A DNA stretch of 64,000 bases, taken from contig NZ_JBHSJJ010000010.1 in NCBI RefSeq assembly GCF_042652345.1, forward strand, positions 1 through 64,000, in the 5' to 3' direction. Below the pieces are notes generated by a model that worked only from the letters and a program-made list of their open reading frames with translations, did no database searches and was not told where the DNA came from. Within the stretch, counting starts at the first letter, position 1, and each line of letters starts with the position of its first letter. The position numbers were made by a program, and so were the translations under genes. Source of the stretch: Negadavirga shengliensis (GTDB lineage: Bacteria; Bacteroidota; Bacteroidia; Cytophagales; Cyclobacteriaceae). Shown here in pieces: positions 1-9,802 of the stretch.

Positions 1-50
1 CCTTTTATTTACAAATAAATAACTAAACAAATATGGGGAAAAAACTACGC

Positions 51-70
51 AATTCCTCCAAGGAGGAATT
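51..70. repeat. Short perfect inverted repeat
   Basis: Nine-base arms (AATTCCTCC and GGAGGAATT) flank a two-base AA spacer. The loop is too short for a good RNA hairpin and no T-tract follows, so this is more likely a protein-binding palindrome or chance than a terminator. Confidence 0.4.
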
Positions 71-195
71 ACGCCGTCCTCAAAAACCTGTTTGTCAGCA
101 GGTTAGTCCTTAAGTTAACGGAGGTGGTACAGCTGTCGGGAGCGAGGGTGGGTGGGCTCTGCGGGGAGAAGCTTATTTTTGCCTTGACTTTTTGG

Positions 196-255
196 GTTCT
201 CTTTTTGTGTCAAAGCCTGCCCCGACCAGCGCAGCATATCGGGGACAAAAAGAAC
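196..255. repeat. Long imperfect hairpin, possible interspersed repeat
   Basis: Outer arms GTTCTCTTTTTGTGTC (196-211) and GGGGACAAAAAGAAC (241-255) pair with a bulge. A second CCCCGA (220-225)/TCGGGG (239-244) pairing is possible inside. Such non-coding hairpins often occur as dispersed intergenic repeats in Bacteroidota, but no second copy was seen in this window. Confidence 0.3.
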
Positions 256-477
256 AGAAGAGTAAAAGGATAATAGAAAGCAGGTCCCTGCCCTTATGCC
301 ATAGACATCCCTAACCTATCCCTTGACGATCATCTCCAGGAAGAGCCTGCTTTACCGGTTTCGCCGTGGTAACCTCCTACCGATGACGTGTTGTGTAATA
401 CACTGTTATTCAGCTGGTTGAGCCTCGAGGTGACGCTAAACGGCTTTTTTAGACATTCTTACTCCGAGCTTACTAAT

Positions 478-3400
478 TTATAAACCCACTTCATTTCCCT
501 GAAAATCATAAAGCCTAGTTGACTTTACTCCATTTGGCCTTCTGACCATTCTGCTGGATTGGGAGAGAAATCCGCTTCCGTAATACACTTCGGCAGACCG
601 TGTTTTCCCGGTTTCAAGTTCAAACACTACTTTGCTCACCTGAGGCGGCACCCGGTAATGCCCTGGGTTTTCTCCCGGATGAGCCAAGGCAAACGTGCGC
701 AGAGGACCACGGTTTTGGCTGGCTATATACACCACTCCTTTTGTCTCATGATGCAGGCATACCAACGCTTTTGCATCTCCGGGAACCAGGAAGCCGCTTT
801 CCGCCGAACCCATTGGTAAAAAACCGCCTTTTCCGTCACCCAGCAGCACCCCACCCGTTAAGGCATCCAGTCTCCCAACAAAAATTTCATTGCCATAATC
901 GTTTCCTACCAACAGGACATCCAGATGACCATCACCGTTTATATCATCCACAACCATACCATTAACAGGGGCCATTTGTACCTCTGAAGGAAGGGGGTGT
1001 AGCTTGAATTTACCGTTCCCCAGGTTTTCCAGATACGAGGACGAGGGATAATTACCTTCCAGCATCAGTGCTCCATTCCGTTCCTCCTCCGTAAGCAATG
1101 TGGCCATTGTTGATCTGGCATAAGATTTATACCGGTCAAATTTTCTCCTAAACAGTGTACTCTGTCCATACAGTTCATTCCAAAAATGTACTGGAAAGGC
1201 TTCATAGCTGCCTATATCATTTTTAAAATGGGCAAAGGTCACCGGATCAACGGATCCGTTGTTGTCAAAATCTTTGGCAATAACCGTGACAGGGCGTTCC
1301 GGAGAGGGCTTCCATAAATTATTATGGCCCATATTGCCCACGATATAGTCTATATCCCCATCCCCATCAAAATCCCCCGCTACAATACTGTTCCACCAGC
1401 CCGTATGATTTTCTATACCTGTTTCGCTGGACTTTTCTAATCGACCGCCCGTGTTTTTGAATGGGGTGATGGGCATATAGTCACCTACGACGATGAGATC
1501 TACTTTTCCGTCCCCGTCGAAATCCGTCCAAATGGCGTCGGTCACCATGCCAATATTTCTTAATCCCGGCGCCCATTCATCTGTCACATCCCTGAAAACA
1601 CCGCCGTCATTTTTTAGCAGATAGCTTTTATCCGGATAAGGATATTGGCCAACGGGAGTCCTACCCCCGACAAACAAATCCAAAAGGCCATCGCCATCTA
1701 TATCCGCTGCCCGGACCGTTGTCCCACTTGAGGCTATCTCAGGGATTGCATCCGGTGCAAAAGAAAAGTTGCCTTTTCCATCATTGATGTATATCCGGTC
1801 TTTGTATTCCGGCGAGCCGGCTTTGAACTCATTGCTACCGCTGACCGCATATAGATCCAGGTCTCCATCATTATCTATGTCCAGAAACAGCAGCCCCATG
1901 TCTTCATAAGGCAGTATCTCTTCAGGCTTGAAAGCCAGGTGGTCGCTGAAGCTCCCGTCCTGCTGCTGTAAAAATACCTGGGGGGCATATCCGGCGGCAC
2001 CCCCTATCATCAAATCATCCAAGCCATCCCCGTTGATATCTCCAACCGCCAAACCGGGTCCAAATTGGGTCAGTTTATGGGGAATGGTTCTCTGCAGATT
2101 AAAGTCAATCTTGTTATCTTCCTGATGGGTATAAACCAATCCCATCATCTCAGAAACTTCCTGTAGTAGGTTCCTGGGTGCTATTCCGGAAAAAAGAAAC
2201 TCCCTGCCTTCCACAGTCTCCTTTGCATCCGAATAATCGATTTCCAACACAGTGTTGATGGGGGGACTGGCTATCTCCTGATATTTACCATCTGGCCAGA
2301 GGATTTTGAGTACATTTAACTTTTCCGCTCTACCCAATCCGAAGTGAGCAATCTCCTCCACGGATGACATGTAGCCACGGGCCACATATTGCTCAAGGTA
2401 CTGGATCCAGCCATCATGATCCTCCAGCACTAATTTGGTGCCAATACCGGCTTTGTTGTGCTGTGGACCATTGAGCTTTATTCTCAAAAAATTAGATTGT
2501 TGCTCATTATCATTAAGCCTGTTTCTAAACACAAAAGCCCTGTCATTGATATTGTTCACGACATAATCCAAATCACCATCCCCATCCAAATCCACATATA
2601 CGGCTCCATTGGAAAAAGAAGGCAGGTTCAGACCCCATTCCTCTCCGGAATCCGTAAAACTCAAATCACCGTTGTTTTTGAAGGCATAATTGGGGATTTT
2701 TACAATAGGAATGGAGTCCAATAACTGCTTTATGGTAGCCACATTCCCCACATCGGCCCGGTAATCTGCAAAGTCCTTATCGGTAATGTCACGTGGAAAT
2801 CCATTGGTCACAATGAGATCTTTAAACCCGTCGTTATCTACGTCCATGAACAGAGGGGACCAGCTCCAGTCTGTCTGATATACCCCGGCCATCATTCCCA
2901 TCTCACTGAAAGGAACGCCGGATCCATTGTTGAGTTGCAGCATGTTCCTGACATGTTGGTATTCATATCCCCAACGGTCATTGTTGATATACCTTGCGTA
3001 GGTCTCCCCTCCTATGGTGGTTTTTTTCCGGTAATTTGTTTCACCCAGCATATCCAGTGTGATGATATCTGTCAAGCCGTCGTTGTTGAAATCCGCGACG
3101 TCTACCCCCATGGAAAACATGCTTTGGTGTCTGATCAAATCCTTTATTTGATTTGAAAAAGTGCCGTCACCGTTGTTGATATAAAGAAGGTCGTTAGTGA
3201 GGTAATCGTTGCATATATAAATATCCGGCCATCCATCCAGGTTGAAGTCAGCAATGGCCACTCCCAGTCCAAAGCCTTCAATATTGATCCCCGCTTCCTG
3301 GGTCACGTTGGTAAACGTGCCGTCACCGTTGTTTCTGTAAAGCTGGTCATTGTTAATGGCGGAGCCATCCGTTATTTTCTCCCGGTAATTTCCCGGCAGA

Positions 3401-3999
3401 ATGTTGCTTTGTTCATTGTTCAATACATATAGGTCCAATAATCCGTCCCGGTCATAGTCGAAAAATGTCGCCGCCATGCTGTTTCCGGCTTCAGCCAGGC
3501 CAAAAGCCGCGGCCTGCTCTTCAAAAACGGGGATTCCTTTATCATTCAGTCCCTGATGGACAAAAAGCAAGTTGTTTCTATTTTGGGTGTTCATAGCCGC
3601 GCAGACATAGATATCGGGCAGACCATCATCATTGATGTCGACCACCACCACACCCGTACACCATTTATCCGCTACTTCAATGCCGGCCGGTTGGGAAACA
3701 TCTTCAAACTTCATGCCTCCCAAATTGAGATAAAGTTTATTGGCTACCTGGTTGCCTGTGAAGAAAAGGTCCGGTTTACCATCCAGATTAAAATCCCCAA
3801 CTGCCACCCCTCCCCCGTTGAAGATGTATTCTTCGGTTAAGATATTAAAGCTATCCGTTTCGGTGATGGCATTGTTAAAATCGATTCCTGTCGCCTCCGG
3901 TTCCATTGATTCGAAGAGGGCGGAAGGCGCAGATGGCTTACATCCTATCATCAGAATCACTGAAAAAAACATCCAATATTTGCATTCCATCTTTTTCAT
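478..3999 (-). CDS. FG-GAP/VCBS repeat lipoprotein with ASPIC/UnbV domain
   Basis: A 1173-residue surface or periplasmic lipoprotein. The ATG at 3999 gives a short charged start, a hydrophobic stretch and the lipobox MIGC with Cys20 as the lipidated residue; the in-frame ATG at 4044 would add 15 residues before the signal peptide and is less likely. FG-GAP/VCBS propeller repeats with calcium-type loops (DFNLDGKPD, DINDDGLPD, DYDRDGLLD) recur in two blocks, about residues 50-500 and 680-1060, separated by an ASPIC/UnbV domain near 520-600 (GIGTKL, ILWPDGKY). This CRTAC1-like family commonly accompanies SusC/SusD pairs in Cytophagales; its function is unknown, with ligand or glycan binding the usual guess. 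It is third in a minus-strand SusC-SusD operon, but a strong hairpin in the 107-base gap before it may lower its expression. Confidence 0.9.
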   Translation of the reverse strand: MKKMECKYWMFFSVILMIGCKPSAPSALFESMEPEATGIDFNNAITETDSFNILTEEYIFNGGGVAVGDFNLDGKPDLFFTGNQVANKLYLNLGGMKFEDVSQPAGIEVADKWCTGVVVVDINDDGLPDIYVCAAMNTQNRNNLLFVHQGLNDKGIPVFEEQAAAFGLAEAGNSMAATFFDYDRDGLLDLYVLNNEQSNILPGNYREKITDGSAINNDQLYRNNGDGTFTNVTQEAGINIEGFGLGVAIADFNLDGWPDIYICNDYLTNDLLYINNGDGTFSNQIKDLIRHQSMFSMGVDVADFNNDGLTDIITLDMLGETNYRKKTTIGGETYARYINNDRWGYEYQHVRNMLQLNNGSGVPFSEMGMMAGVYQTDWSWSPLFMDVDNDGFKDLIVTNGFPRDITDKDFADYRADVGNVATIKQLLDSIPIVKIPNYAFKNNGDLSFTDSGEEWGLNLPSFSNGAVYVDLDGDGDLDYVVNNINDRAFVFRNRLNDNEQQSNFLRIKLNGPQHNKAGIGTKLVLEDHDGWIQYLEQYVARGYMSSVEEIAHFGLGRAEKLNVLKILWPDGKYQEIASPPINTVLEIDYSDAKETVEGREFLFSGIAPRNLLQEVSEMMGLVYTHQEDNKIDFNLQRTIPHKLTQFGPGLAVGDINGDGLDDLMIGGAAGYAPQVFLQQQDGSFSDHLAFKPEEILPYEDMGLLFLDIDNDGDLDLYAVSGSNEFKAGSPEYKDRIYINDGKGNFSFAPDAIPEIASSGTTVRAADIDGDGLLDLFVGGRTPVGQYPYPDKSYLLKNDGGVFRDVTDEWAPGLRNIGMVTDAIWTDFDGDGKVDLIVVGDYMPITPFKNTGGRLEKSSETGIENHTGWWNSIVAGDFDGDGDIDYIVGNMGHNNLWKPSPERPVTVIAKDFDNNGSVDPVTFAHFKNDIGSYEAFPVHFWNELYGQSTLFRRKFDRYKSYARSTMATLLTEEERNGALMLEGNYPSSSYLENLGNGKFKLHPLPSEVQMAPVNGMVVDDINGDGHLDVLLVGNDYGNEIFVGRLDALTGGVLLGDGKGGFLPMGSAESGFLVPGDAKALVCLHHETKGVVYIASQNRGPLRTFALAHPGENPGHYRVPPQVSKVVFELETGKTRSAEVYYGSGFLSQSSRMVRRPNGVKSTRLYDFQGNEVGL

Positions 4000-4052
4000 A
4001 CATCCATCTTTTTTCTTTCTGTTTTCAGTGGCTAAAGTAAACATATGGAAAA

Positions 4053-4081
4053 GAAAAGAGATGGCAAAACCATCTCTTTTC
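4053..4081 (-). terminator. Intra-operon terminator-like hairpin
   Basis: Perfect 12-base arms (GAAAAGAGATGG at 4053-4064, CCATCTCTTTTC at 4070-4081) with a five-base loop. On the minus strand the hairpin is followed by a T-rich run (CTTTTCTTTTCC). It lies between the SusD stop (4107) and the lipoprotein start (3999), so it probably causes partial termination or protects the upstream mRNA. Confidence 0.6.
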
Positions 4082-4106
4082 CCATTTTAATTCAAAACAT
4101 GTTTTT

Positions 4107-5837
4107 CTAAAAATCAGGATTTTGTATCAATATATCAGAACCTGTCAAGTCGATCTGATCCTGAGGGATAGGCAATAATCTGTATTTTGGTGTGAAATTG
4201 GTACCCCCCAAAGCTGCCTGTAATATGGCCCCATCAAAAGCAAGGTAAGCGTTGATCTCATCCACATCAGTGCCCCATCGGACCAGGTCATAAAACCGGT
4301 GGCCTTCCATTCCCAGCTCCAGTTTCCTCTCAAAACGTACGGCTCTTCTGGCAAAATCCTGGTCTGTCCATGGATTGTTGTAAAGGCCGATATTGTAATT
4401 GGCAGCGGGCGCGCCATTGGCTCTCAACAAAGGGGAATTAATGGCCCGCTGTCTTACCCTGTTCACATAGGTCCTCGCTTGTTCCAAGCTTCCGACTTCC
4501 ACCTCAGCCTCAGCCGCCATCAACAAGACATCGGCAAAACGGATGATCATAAAATTGATGGCCGTATATCCTGGCGTCCAGGAACTGTTGTCCTGAAACA
4601 CTCCCTGCTCTTCTCTGGTGTATACATATTTTTTAGGTGCATAAGGTCCACCATTAGCTCTGTTTCTTATCCAGGCATTACCAGGATGGTCCATCCAATC
4701 CAGGTAAGGGATTCCTCTTCGTCCCGTGGTGTGATCCAACCGGGGATCAAGCGGGCCATCGTCAGGAGTGAACGGCGCTTCACTTTCAATCCCGAAATCG
4801 TTCCTTACCCTGTTCTGAGGGGCATTATAGGAATTATCCAGAAGAGGCAATCCGTTGGCATCCGTTCTAAACGAGTTGACGAAAGTAAAGCTGGGCTGGA
4901 AAAAACCACAACAGTTACCCGGTCCATCGGGACCCGTGTTATAAGGGAAATTCAAGTCAAATTCAGGATTGGCGTTATTGACACTTCCGGTACCCGCAGC
5001 TGATTGATAGGCCCAGATGCTTTCCTTGTGGTTGTTATTGGCGCCACGGAACATATCATCATAGTACTCCACCAGATCGTAGCGTAGATTATTGCTGGTC
5101 ACCCCATTGGCAATCACGTCATCAAAAAGTTGCTTTGCCTGTTGGAACTTGTTCTGATACATATAAACCTTAGCCAGATATGATTTTGCCGCCCATGAAT
5201 TGACCCTGCCTACCTGCTCCTGCGTGGGAGGAAGGTTGTCCACTGCAAACTGAAAGTCGGCTTCTATCAGTGGCCACATGTCCTGGTTGTTCGAAACTTC
5301 TTCCAGCCCCGCCTGATAATCCACCGTTTCATCCACATAGGGAACCCTGTTGAAATTCCTGGCCAACTGAAAATAAAAATGTCCTCTCAAGAACCTGGCC
5401 TGTGCGGCTAAATGCGCTGCCTGTGCATCGGTAACTTCAGGATCACGGTCATTGAGCAACCTCAACACCATATTGGCACGGGAAACCCCTTCATACAAAC
5501 CAGCCCAGTTTTCCCTGATGATATCAATGGTAGCATCATTCTCAAACCTTTGAATGGGATTGATGGACTGGAAATCACCGGGGTCCGTACCCTTGTTGGC
5601 ATCCCCGCCTCTGATACTTCCCCACACCCAGTTGGACGGGGAAGCCATTCTTTGGGCCCGCCCGTTCACCTGGGAATAAGCGGCTATTAAGGCCGCATTC
5701 AACCCATCCAGGGTTCTTAACTGCGGCTCTCCGATCTGTCCCGTTGGCGGCACATCCAGAAAATCGTCACAGCTTATGGCAAAGAACATCATACAGGATG
5801 TCAGTGCCAGGGTTATCTTTAATTTTATATTTTTCAT
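4107..5837 (-). CDS. SusD/RagB family outer-membrane lipoprotein
   Basis: A 576-residue SusD/RagB protein, the surface lid that hands substrate to its SusC partner. The ATG at 5837 gives MKNIKLKITLAL and a lipobox AISC with Cys23 followed by DDFLDVPPTG, the usual SusD N-terminal pattern; an ATG four codons upstream is possible. The body carries the helical repeat (TPR-like) segments typical of RagB (LRGHFYFQLARNF, AKSYLAKVYMYQNKF) and the C-terminal RagB motif region (ADVLLMAAEAEVEVG, RRAVRFERKLELGMEGHRF, YRLLPIPQDQ). It follows SusC with a 42-base gap, so the two are cotranscribed. Ligand specificity cannot be read from the sequence, and no glycoside hydrolase, peptidase or sulfatase lies beside it. 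Confidence 0.95.
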   Translation of the reverse strand: MKNIKLKITLALTSCMMFFAISCDDFLDVPPTGQIGEPQLRTLDGLNAALIAAYSQVNGRAQRMASPSNWVWGSIRGGDANKGTDPGDFQSINPIQRFENDATIDIIRENWAGLYEGVSRANMVLRLLNDRDPEVTDAQAAHLAAQARFLRGHFYFQLARNFNRVPYVDETVDYQAGLEEVSNNQDMWPLIEADFQFAVDNLPPTQEQVGRVNSWAAKSYLAKVYMYQNKFQQAKQLFDDVIANGVTSNNLRYDLVEYYDDMFRGANNNHKESIWAYQSAAGTGSVNNANPEFDLNFPYNTGPDGPGNCCGFFQPSFTFVNSFRTDANGLPLLDNSYNAPQNRVRNDFGIESEAPFTPDDGPLDPRLDHTTGRRGIPYLDWMDHPGNAWIRNRANGGPYAPKKYVYTREEQGVFQDNSSWTPGYTAINFMIIRFADVLLMAAEAEVEVGSLEQARTYVNRVRQRAINSPLLRANGAPAANYNIGLYNNPWTDQDFARRAVRFERKLELGMEGHRFYDLVRWGTDVDEINAYLAFDGAILQAALGGTNFTPKYRLLPIPQDQIDLTGSDILIQNPDF

Positions 5838-5879
5838 ATCGTTAATCACTAATTAATTATACAATGGAAAACTGGCTTA

Positions 5880-8800
5880 TCAGAAACTGAGGTTGATACC
5901 AAATGTGTATCCCCTTGTAAGTGGGATGTTTCCAACATCTATTCCGAATGTCAAATCAGCATTACCACCCACCATTGGATCCAAACCTGAATAACCGGTA
6001 ATGGTAAACAAGTTGTTGGCAGAAGCAAACACCCTTAACCTTTCCATCCTCCACCTTTCCAATAAGCTGGTCGGCATGGTATAACCAATAGTAAGGTTTT
6101 GTAATCTCAGATAGGAGCCATCTTCCACATAAAAAGAAGATCCATTGTTGCTTGTACTGAAATTGGCTGTTTTTTCTACTATAGGAATAGTAGCATCCAA
6201 GTTATCCGGAGTCCAGGCATCTTTCAGCCTCTCGGAAATTCCCGCTCCCTCGAATGTCTGGAAGAAATCCGTAAACCATTTGGATTGATTCCATATCTTA
6301 TTGCCAAGAGAAGTATAGAAATAAGCAGCGAGGTCAAAGTTTTTGTAACCGATGGTGAAATTGGTGCCACCTGTAAACTTAGGCACTGGACTTCCCAGAT
6401 AGGTCCTGTCTTCTGCATCGATGATACCATCGCCATTTAAATCCCGGAATTTAAATCTTCCCGGAGCAGCACCCTGCTGGTTCGGATGGCTGGCCACATC
6501 TTCAGCATCTCTGAACAATCCTTCTACCTGATAGCCGAAGAATGCAGAAAGCGGTCTCCCTACTTGGTTACGGATCGGGAATATCCCCCTAAAACCGGGG
6601 TTCACATCAGTGATAAATTCCAGATCACCGGCCAAAGAAGCAATTTCATTCCTAAGGAATCCCCCATTAACGGTCCATTCATAGGTTAAATCACCTGTCA
6701 AACGTCCACGGGTCATTACTTGAAAATCCAAACCTCTGTTCAGCATTTCGCCTATATTAACCAATGGGGGGGTAGCATTGAAACCGGCAGTCAAAGGCAC
6801 TGGCACCCTAAATAACAATTCTCTGGTATCTTTTTGCCACCAATCTACAATCACATCCAGTTTTCCACTCAAGAAAGTACCGTCAAAACCAACATTTTTG
6901 GTTACGGCGGTTTCCCACTGAGCATTGGGGTTCCCTAACCTGGACCTCCTGAATCCTATTTGCGCAGAACTGCTGGTACCCGTGATATCGTAGGAAGAAG
7001 CTCCGATATCTCCAGCAAATAAACTGAACTGGTTGTCGGGATCCACGTTGTTGGAGTTACCCATCTGGCCCCAGCCACCGCGGATTTTCACATCGTCCAT
7101 CCAGGTAGCTCCCGCCATAAATGGTTCCGCGGAAATCCTCCATGCTGCGGAGAAGGCTGGAAATACACCAAAACGGGTATTTGCCCCGAACCTAGAGGAA
7201 CCATCCCTTCTTAGTACGGCACTGACAATATATTTGTCATTGAAAATGTAGTTGGCCCTACCAAAGTATGAGAGGAAGTTCACCCCATTGAAAAGTCCAC
7301 TGTTTACAATCCGGGTATTCACCGGCACATTGGACATGTTTACAAAATTGATGTCCTCAGAAAACGGGTTTTGCCCTACCATGGTATTGAACCTGCCTTT
7401 TCCTGTGTTCAAGGCTTCCTGTCCTACTATTAGGTCCAGATTGTGCAATCCAAATGTTTTCTTGTAAGTCATGGTATTGGTGAATGTCCATCCAAATGTA
7501 AATCCGGATCCTTCTCCGTAACCAAATGCGGAGTTGTTTTCGGAGTTTTCATACTGTAACCTCGTATAGTTCCAGTAGTAGTAATTGTTGTACCTGCCTC
7601 CAATAGATGATCTAAAGGTAAGGTCTTCAATGAGATCATACTCCAAATACACGTTGCCGAAACCCTCTGCATTAAAGCTGCAATTGTTCAACAAGCCTTC
7701 TCTGTTGGCAACAGGGTTTCTTGGATTATTGAATCCCCTGGCAGCAGTACCCGCATATCCACCAAACTCATCATAAATCGGGATAATGGTAGGCATACGG
7801 TAAGCGAGGTTGATATCATTTTCACCTGCTGCCACACCTTGTCCACCCGCTCCACCTGACAATCCCAGGACTTGCCTATAGGTTCCCTGGAAGTTTTGGC
7901 CTATCCGCAATTTAGGAGTCACGTCAAACTCAGTATTGGCACGAAGAGAATACCTCTTAAAGTCATTCCCAATCATTATACCAGCCTGATCCTGAATTCC
8001 TAAGCCAATGTAGAACCTGCTTCCTTCTCCGCCGCCATAGAATCCCAATGAATGTCTGTGGATAGGCGCCCTTCTCGTAATTGCCCCATACCAATCCGTT
8101 CCCTCATGGTTTGCTCTCACCAATTGGTGAACCGCACCTTTTCTGGGGTCAATGTTATACAACTGACGCTGCTCTTCAATCTGCTCAGCAGACAAAGGAC
8201 CTGGCACTCCGGATGCACCTCCTACATTGATATAGTAAGGCAGTACGGGTTGAGGTCCAGAACCAAACTGTGGATGGTCATAAGCTGGATCCCGTCCTTC
8301 GAGCATGGCTGTATTTCTTTCTGCCAACCAGGTGTAGTCCGCAAAATCCTGAGGATTCATCATTTGAAGACCTGGGCCGGCATCGGTGAAACCATACATG
8401 CCATTGTAATCCACCCTAAGCTTTTGTGCCCCTTTTCTGCCCCTCTTCGTGGTATAGATGATCACGCCATTTGCCGCTCTGGCACCATAAATAGACGCGG
8501 CCGCAGCATCTTTCAGCACCGTGGTGGATTCGATATCATCAGGGTTAAGAAAATCGGTCGAACCCACAGGCAATCCGTCCACAATATAAAGTGGTTCGTT
8601 ACCGCCAAAAGCTCCAAAACCCCTGATCCGTACCTGAGAGGTAGTACCCGGCTGTCCGTTGGTTACCACGTTCACACCGGCAATCCTACCCTGAAGCGTC
8701 TGCTCCACGTTACCGGTGGGAATAACCGTAAGATCTTTGGGGTCTACAATGGAAATGGCTCCTGTGGTTTCCCTTCGATCATCGATCGTGTACCCCGTGA

Positions 8801-9131
8801 CCACCAACTCGGTAAGGGTTTGTTCATCCGGGCTCATCGCAACGAGGATCTCACTCCGGTTACCTACCACTTGCTCGATGGTCCTGTATCCCACGAACGA
8901 AAACACCAAAACGCTTTCATTGCCGGGCACATCTAAATTGAATTTACCGTCCAAATCGGTAGCCGTACCTGTGGTGGTGCCTTTAACCAGAACGGTTACA
9001 CCCGGTAAACCGTCACCGAACTCGTCATTGACGGTCCCTGTGACACTCCTTTGCGCCAGCACGGCTGCATTGGAAAGCACCAATAGCAGGAGTACTGCGC
9101 ATGACATTCTGTAAATTTTAAACATAAACAT
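5880..9131 (-). CDS. SusC/RagA TonB-dependent receptor
   Basis: A 1083-residue TonB-dependent outer-membrane importer of the SusC/RagA type. The ATG at 9131 (or 9125) gives MFMFKIYRMSCAVLLLLVL and cleavage after VLAQ; longer in-frame starts up to 9275 would place about 48 unlikely residues before the signal peptide. After the signal come a carboxypeptidase-regulatory-like domain (SVTGTVNDEFGDGLPGV, near 25-110), the plug domain (GNVEQTLQGRIAGV, PLYIVDGLPVG) and a beta-barrel ending in an aromatic C-terminus (YTFGINLSF). It is the first gene of a SusC-SusD-lipoprotein operon. No ECF sigma/anti-sigma pair is next to it. Confidence 0.95.
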   Translation of the reverse strand: MFMFKIYRMSCAVLLLLVLSNAAVLAQRSVTGTVNDEFGDGLPGVTVLVKGTTTGTATDLDGKFNLDVPGNESVLVFSFVGYRTIEQVVGNRSEILVAMSPDEQTLTELVVTGYTIDDRRETTGAISIVDPKDLTVIPTGNVEQTLQGRIAGVNVVTNGQPGTTSQVRIRGFGAFGGNEPLYIVDGLPVGSTDFLNPDDIESTTVLKDAAAASIYGARAANGVIIYTTKRGRKGAQKLRVDYNGMYGFTDAGPGLQMMNPQDFADYTWLAERNTAMLEGRDPAYDHPQFGSGPQPVLPYYINVGGASGVPGPLSAEQIEEQRQLYNIDPRKGAVHQLVRANHEGTDWYGAITRRAPIHRHSLGFYGGGEGSRFYIGLGIQDQAGIMIGNDFKRYSLRANTEFDVTPKLRIGQNFQGTYRQVLGLSGGAGGQGVAAGENDINLAYRMPTIIPIYDEFGGYAGTAARGFNNPRNPVANREGLLNNCSFNAEGFGNVYLEYDLIEDLTFRSSIGGRYNNYYYWNYTRLQYENSENNSAFGYGEGSGFTFGWTFTNTMTYKKTFGLHNLDLIVGQEALNTGKGRFNTMVGQNPFSEDINFVNMSNVPVNTRIVNSGLFNGVNFLSYFGRANYIFNDKYIVSAVLRRDGSSRFGANTRFGVFPAFSAAWRISAEPFMAGATWMDDVKIRGGWGQMGNSNNVDPDNQFSLFAGDIGASSYDITGTSSSAQIGFRRSRLGNPNAQWETAVTKNVGFDGTFLSGKLDVIVDWWQKDTRELLFRVPVPLTAGFNATPPLVNIGEMLNRGLDFQVMTRGRLTGDLTYEWTVNGGFLRNEIASLAGDLEFITDVNPGFRGIFPIRNQVGRPLSAFFGYQVEGLFRDAEDVASHPNQQGAAPGRFKFRDLNGDGIIDAEDRTYLGSPVPKFTGGTNFTIGYKNFDLAAYFYTSLGNKIWNQSKWFTDFFQTFEGAGISERLKDAWTPDNLDATIPIVEKTANFSTSNNGSSFYVEDGSYLRLQNLTIGYTMPTSLLERWRMERLRVFASANNLFTITGYSGLDPMVGGNADLTFGIDVGNIPLTRGYTFGINLSF

Positions 9132-9802
9132 GGATTTAATTGAAATTGGATTTAATTGAAAATTGATATCTTTTTTGTATAATGTCATATACAAATATAA
9201 TTCTGTAAACAAGGCAGACTCGTTACCTTCATACAGAACAATCTCGTTGAAATTAAAGAAGTTGAATCTCCCCAATTAGACATTTAGCATCTGAACAAGA
9301 CCTGCCGGATGTTCAAATTGTCGGTATAAATAAAAGTGGTACCGTTAGGAGTAGGAGCGATACGAGTGTGAGTAGTTTTTTTTCATGACATGAGCAGTTA
9401 GGTTTTTTAGGTTTTGTTAATCGACTGGTTCAGGATGTATTATACACCAAAATTATTATTTGGCACACCGCTGATTTCTTATAGTTTTCATTTATAAGAA
9501 ACAATTATCCCTGAAATATAAGAAAATCTTAGCTAAATCCGCCAAATTTTCAGACAAAAAAATATCTTAAAAAACTTCCACGTAACCGAAAGATGAGATT
9601 CCAATTGTTAAAGCAATACCTTTCCGATTGTTTTTAAGTTTTCTGATAAAAAAACCGGGAAATGCTAAAATTTATTTCTGAAAGAGATAGGGAATCAACA
9701 ATTTTTCACTTATATTCCTTATAAAAATCCGACATCGAAAAGCTTTCCTTTTACTCTATTTGCGTTTTTGAGAACTGATTAACATTACATCGATCATGCG
9801 AT
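9132..9802. other. Intergenic region between divergent genes
   Basis: About 670 bases between SusC (minus) and a secreted protein (plus). It contains CAAATATA at 9192-9199, the complement of a TAnnTTTG -7 box for SusC, but without a CAA at the expected distance; a nine-base inverted repeat TTTCTTATA/TATAAGAAA at 9475-9501, which could be an operator; and a doubled TTAGGTTTTTTAGGTTTTG at 9392-9410. No gene is visible. Confidence 0.4.

Larger units (their letters stand above)
1..477. other. Non-coding left flank
   Basis: No credible gene is visible in this stretch, which lies downstream of the minus-strand FG-GAP lipoprotein gene. It holds two inverted repeats, listed separately, and otherwise unremarkable sequence. 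I see no clear T-tract terminator for the minus-strand operon that ends at 478. The end of a gene beginning left of the window cannot be excluded, but no long open frame enters from the edge. Confidence 0.5.

Noticed and set aside
4299..5003. A 234-codon plus-strand frame
   Set aside because: Antisense to the SusD gene, with no family resemblance.
8052..8936. A 294-codon plus-strand frame
   Set aside because: It lies wholly antisense to the conserved SusC plug and barrel coding sequence and encodes a protein with no recognisable pattern; it is a shadow frame.
478..9131. Polysaccharide utilisation locus with a defined glycan substrate
   Set aside because: SusC/SusD are present, but no glycoside hydrolase, lyase, sulfatase or dedicated regulator lies nearby, so no substrate can be named.
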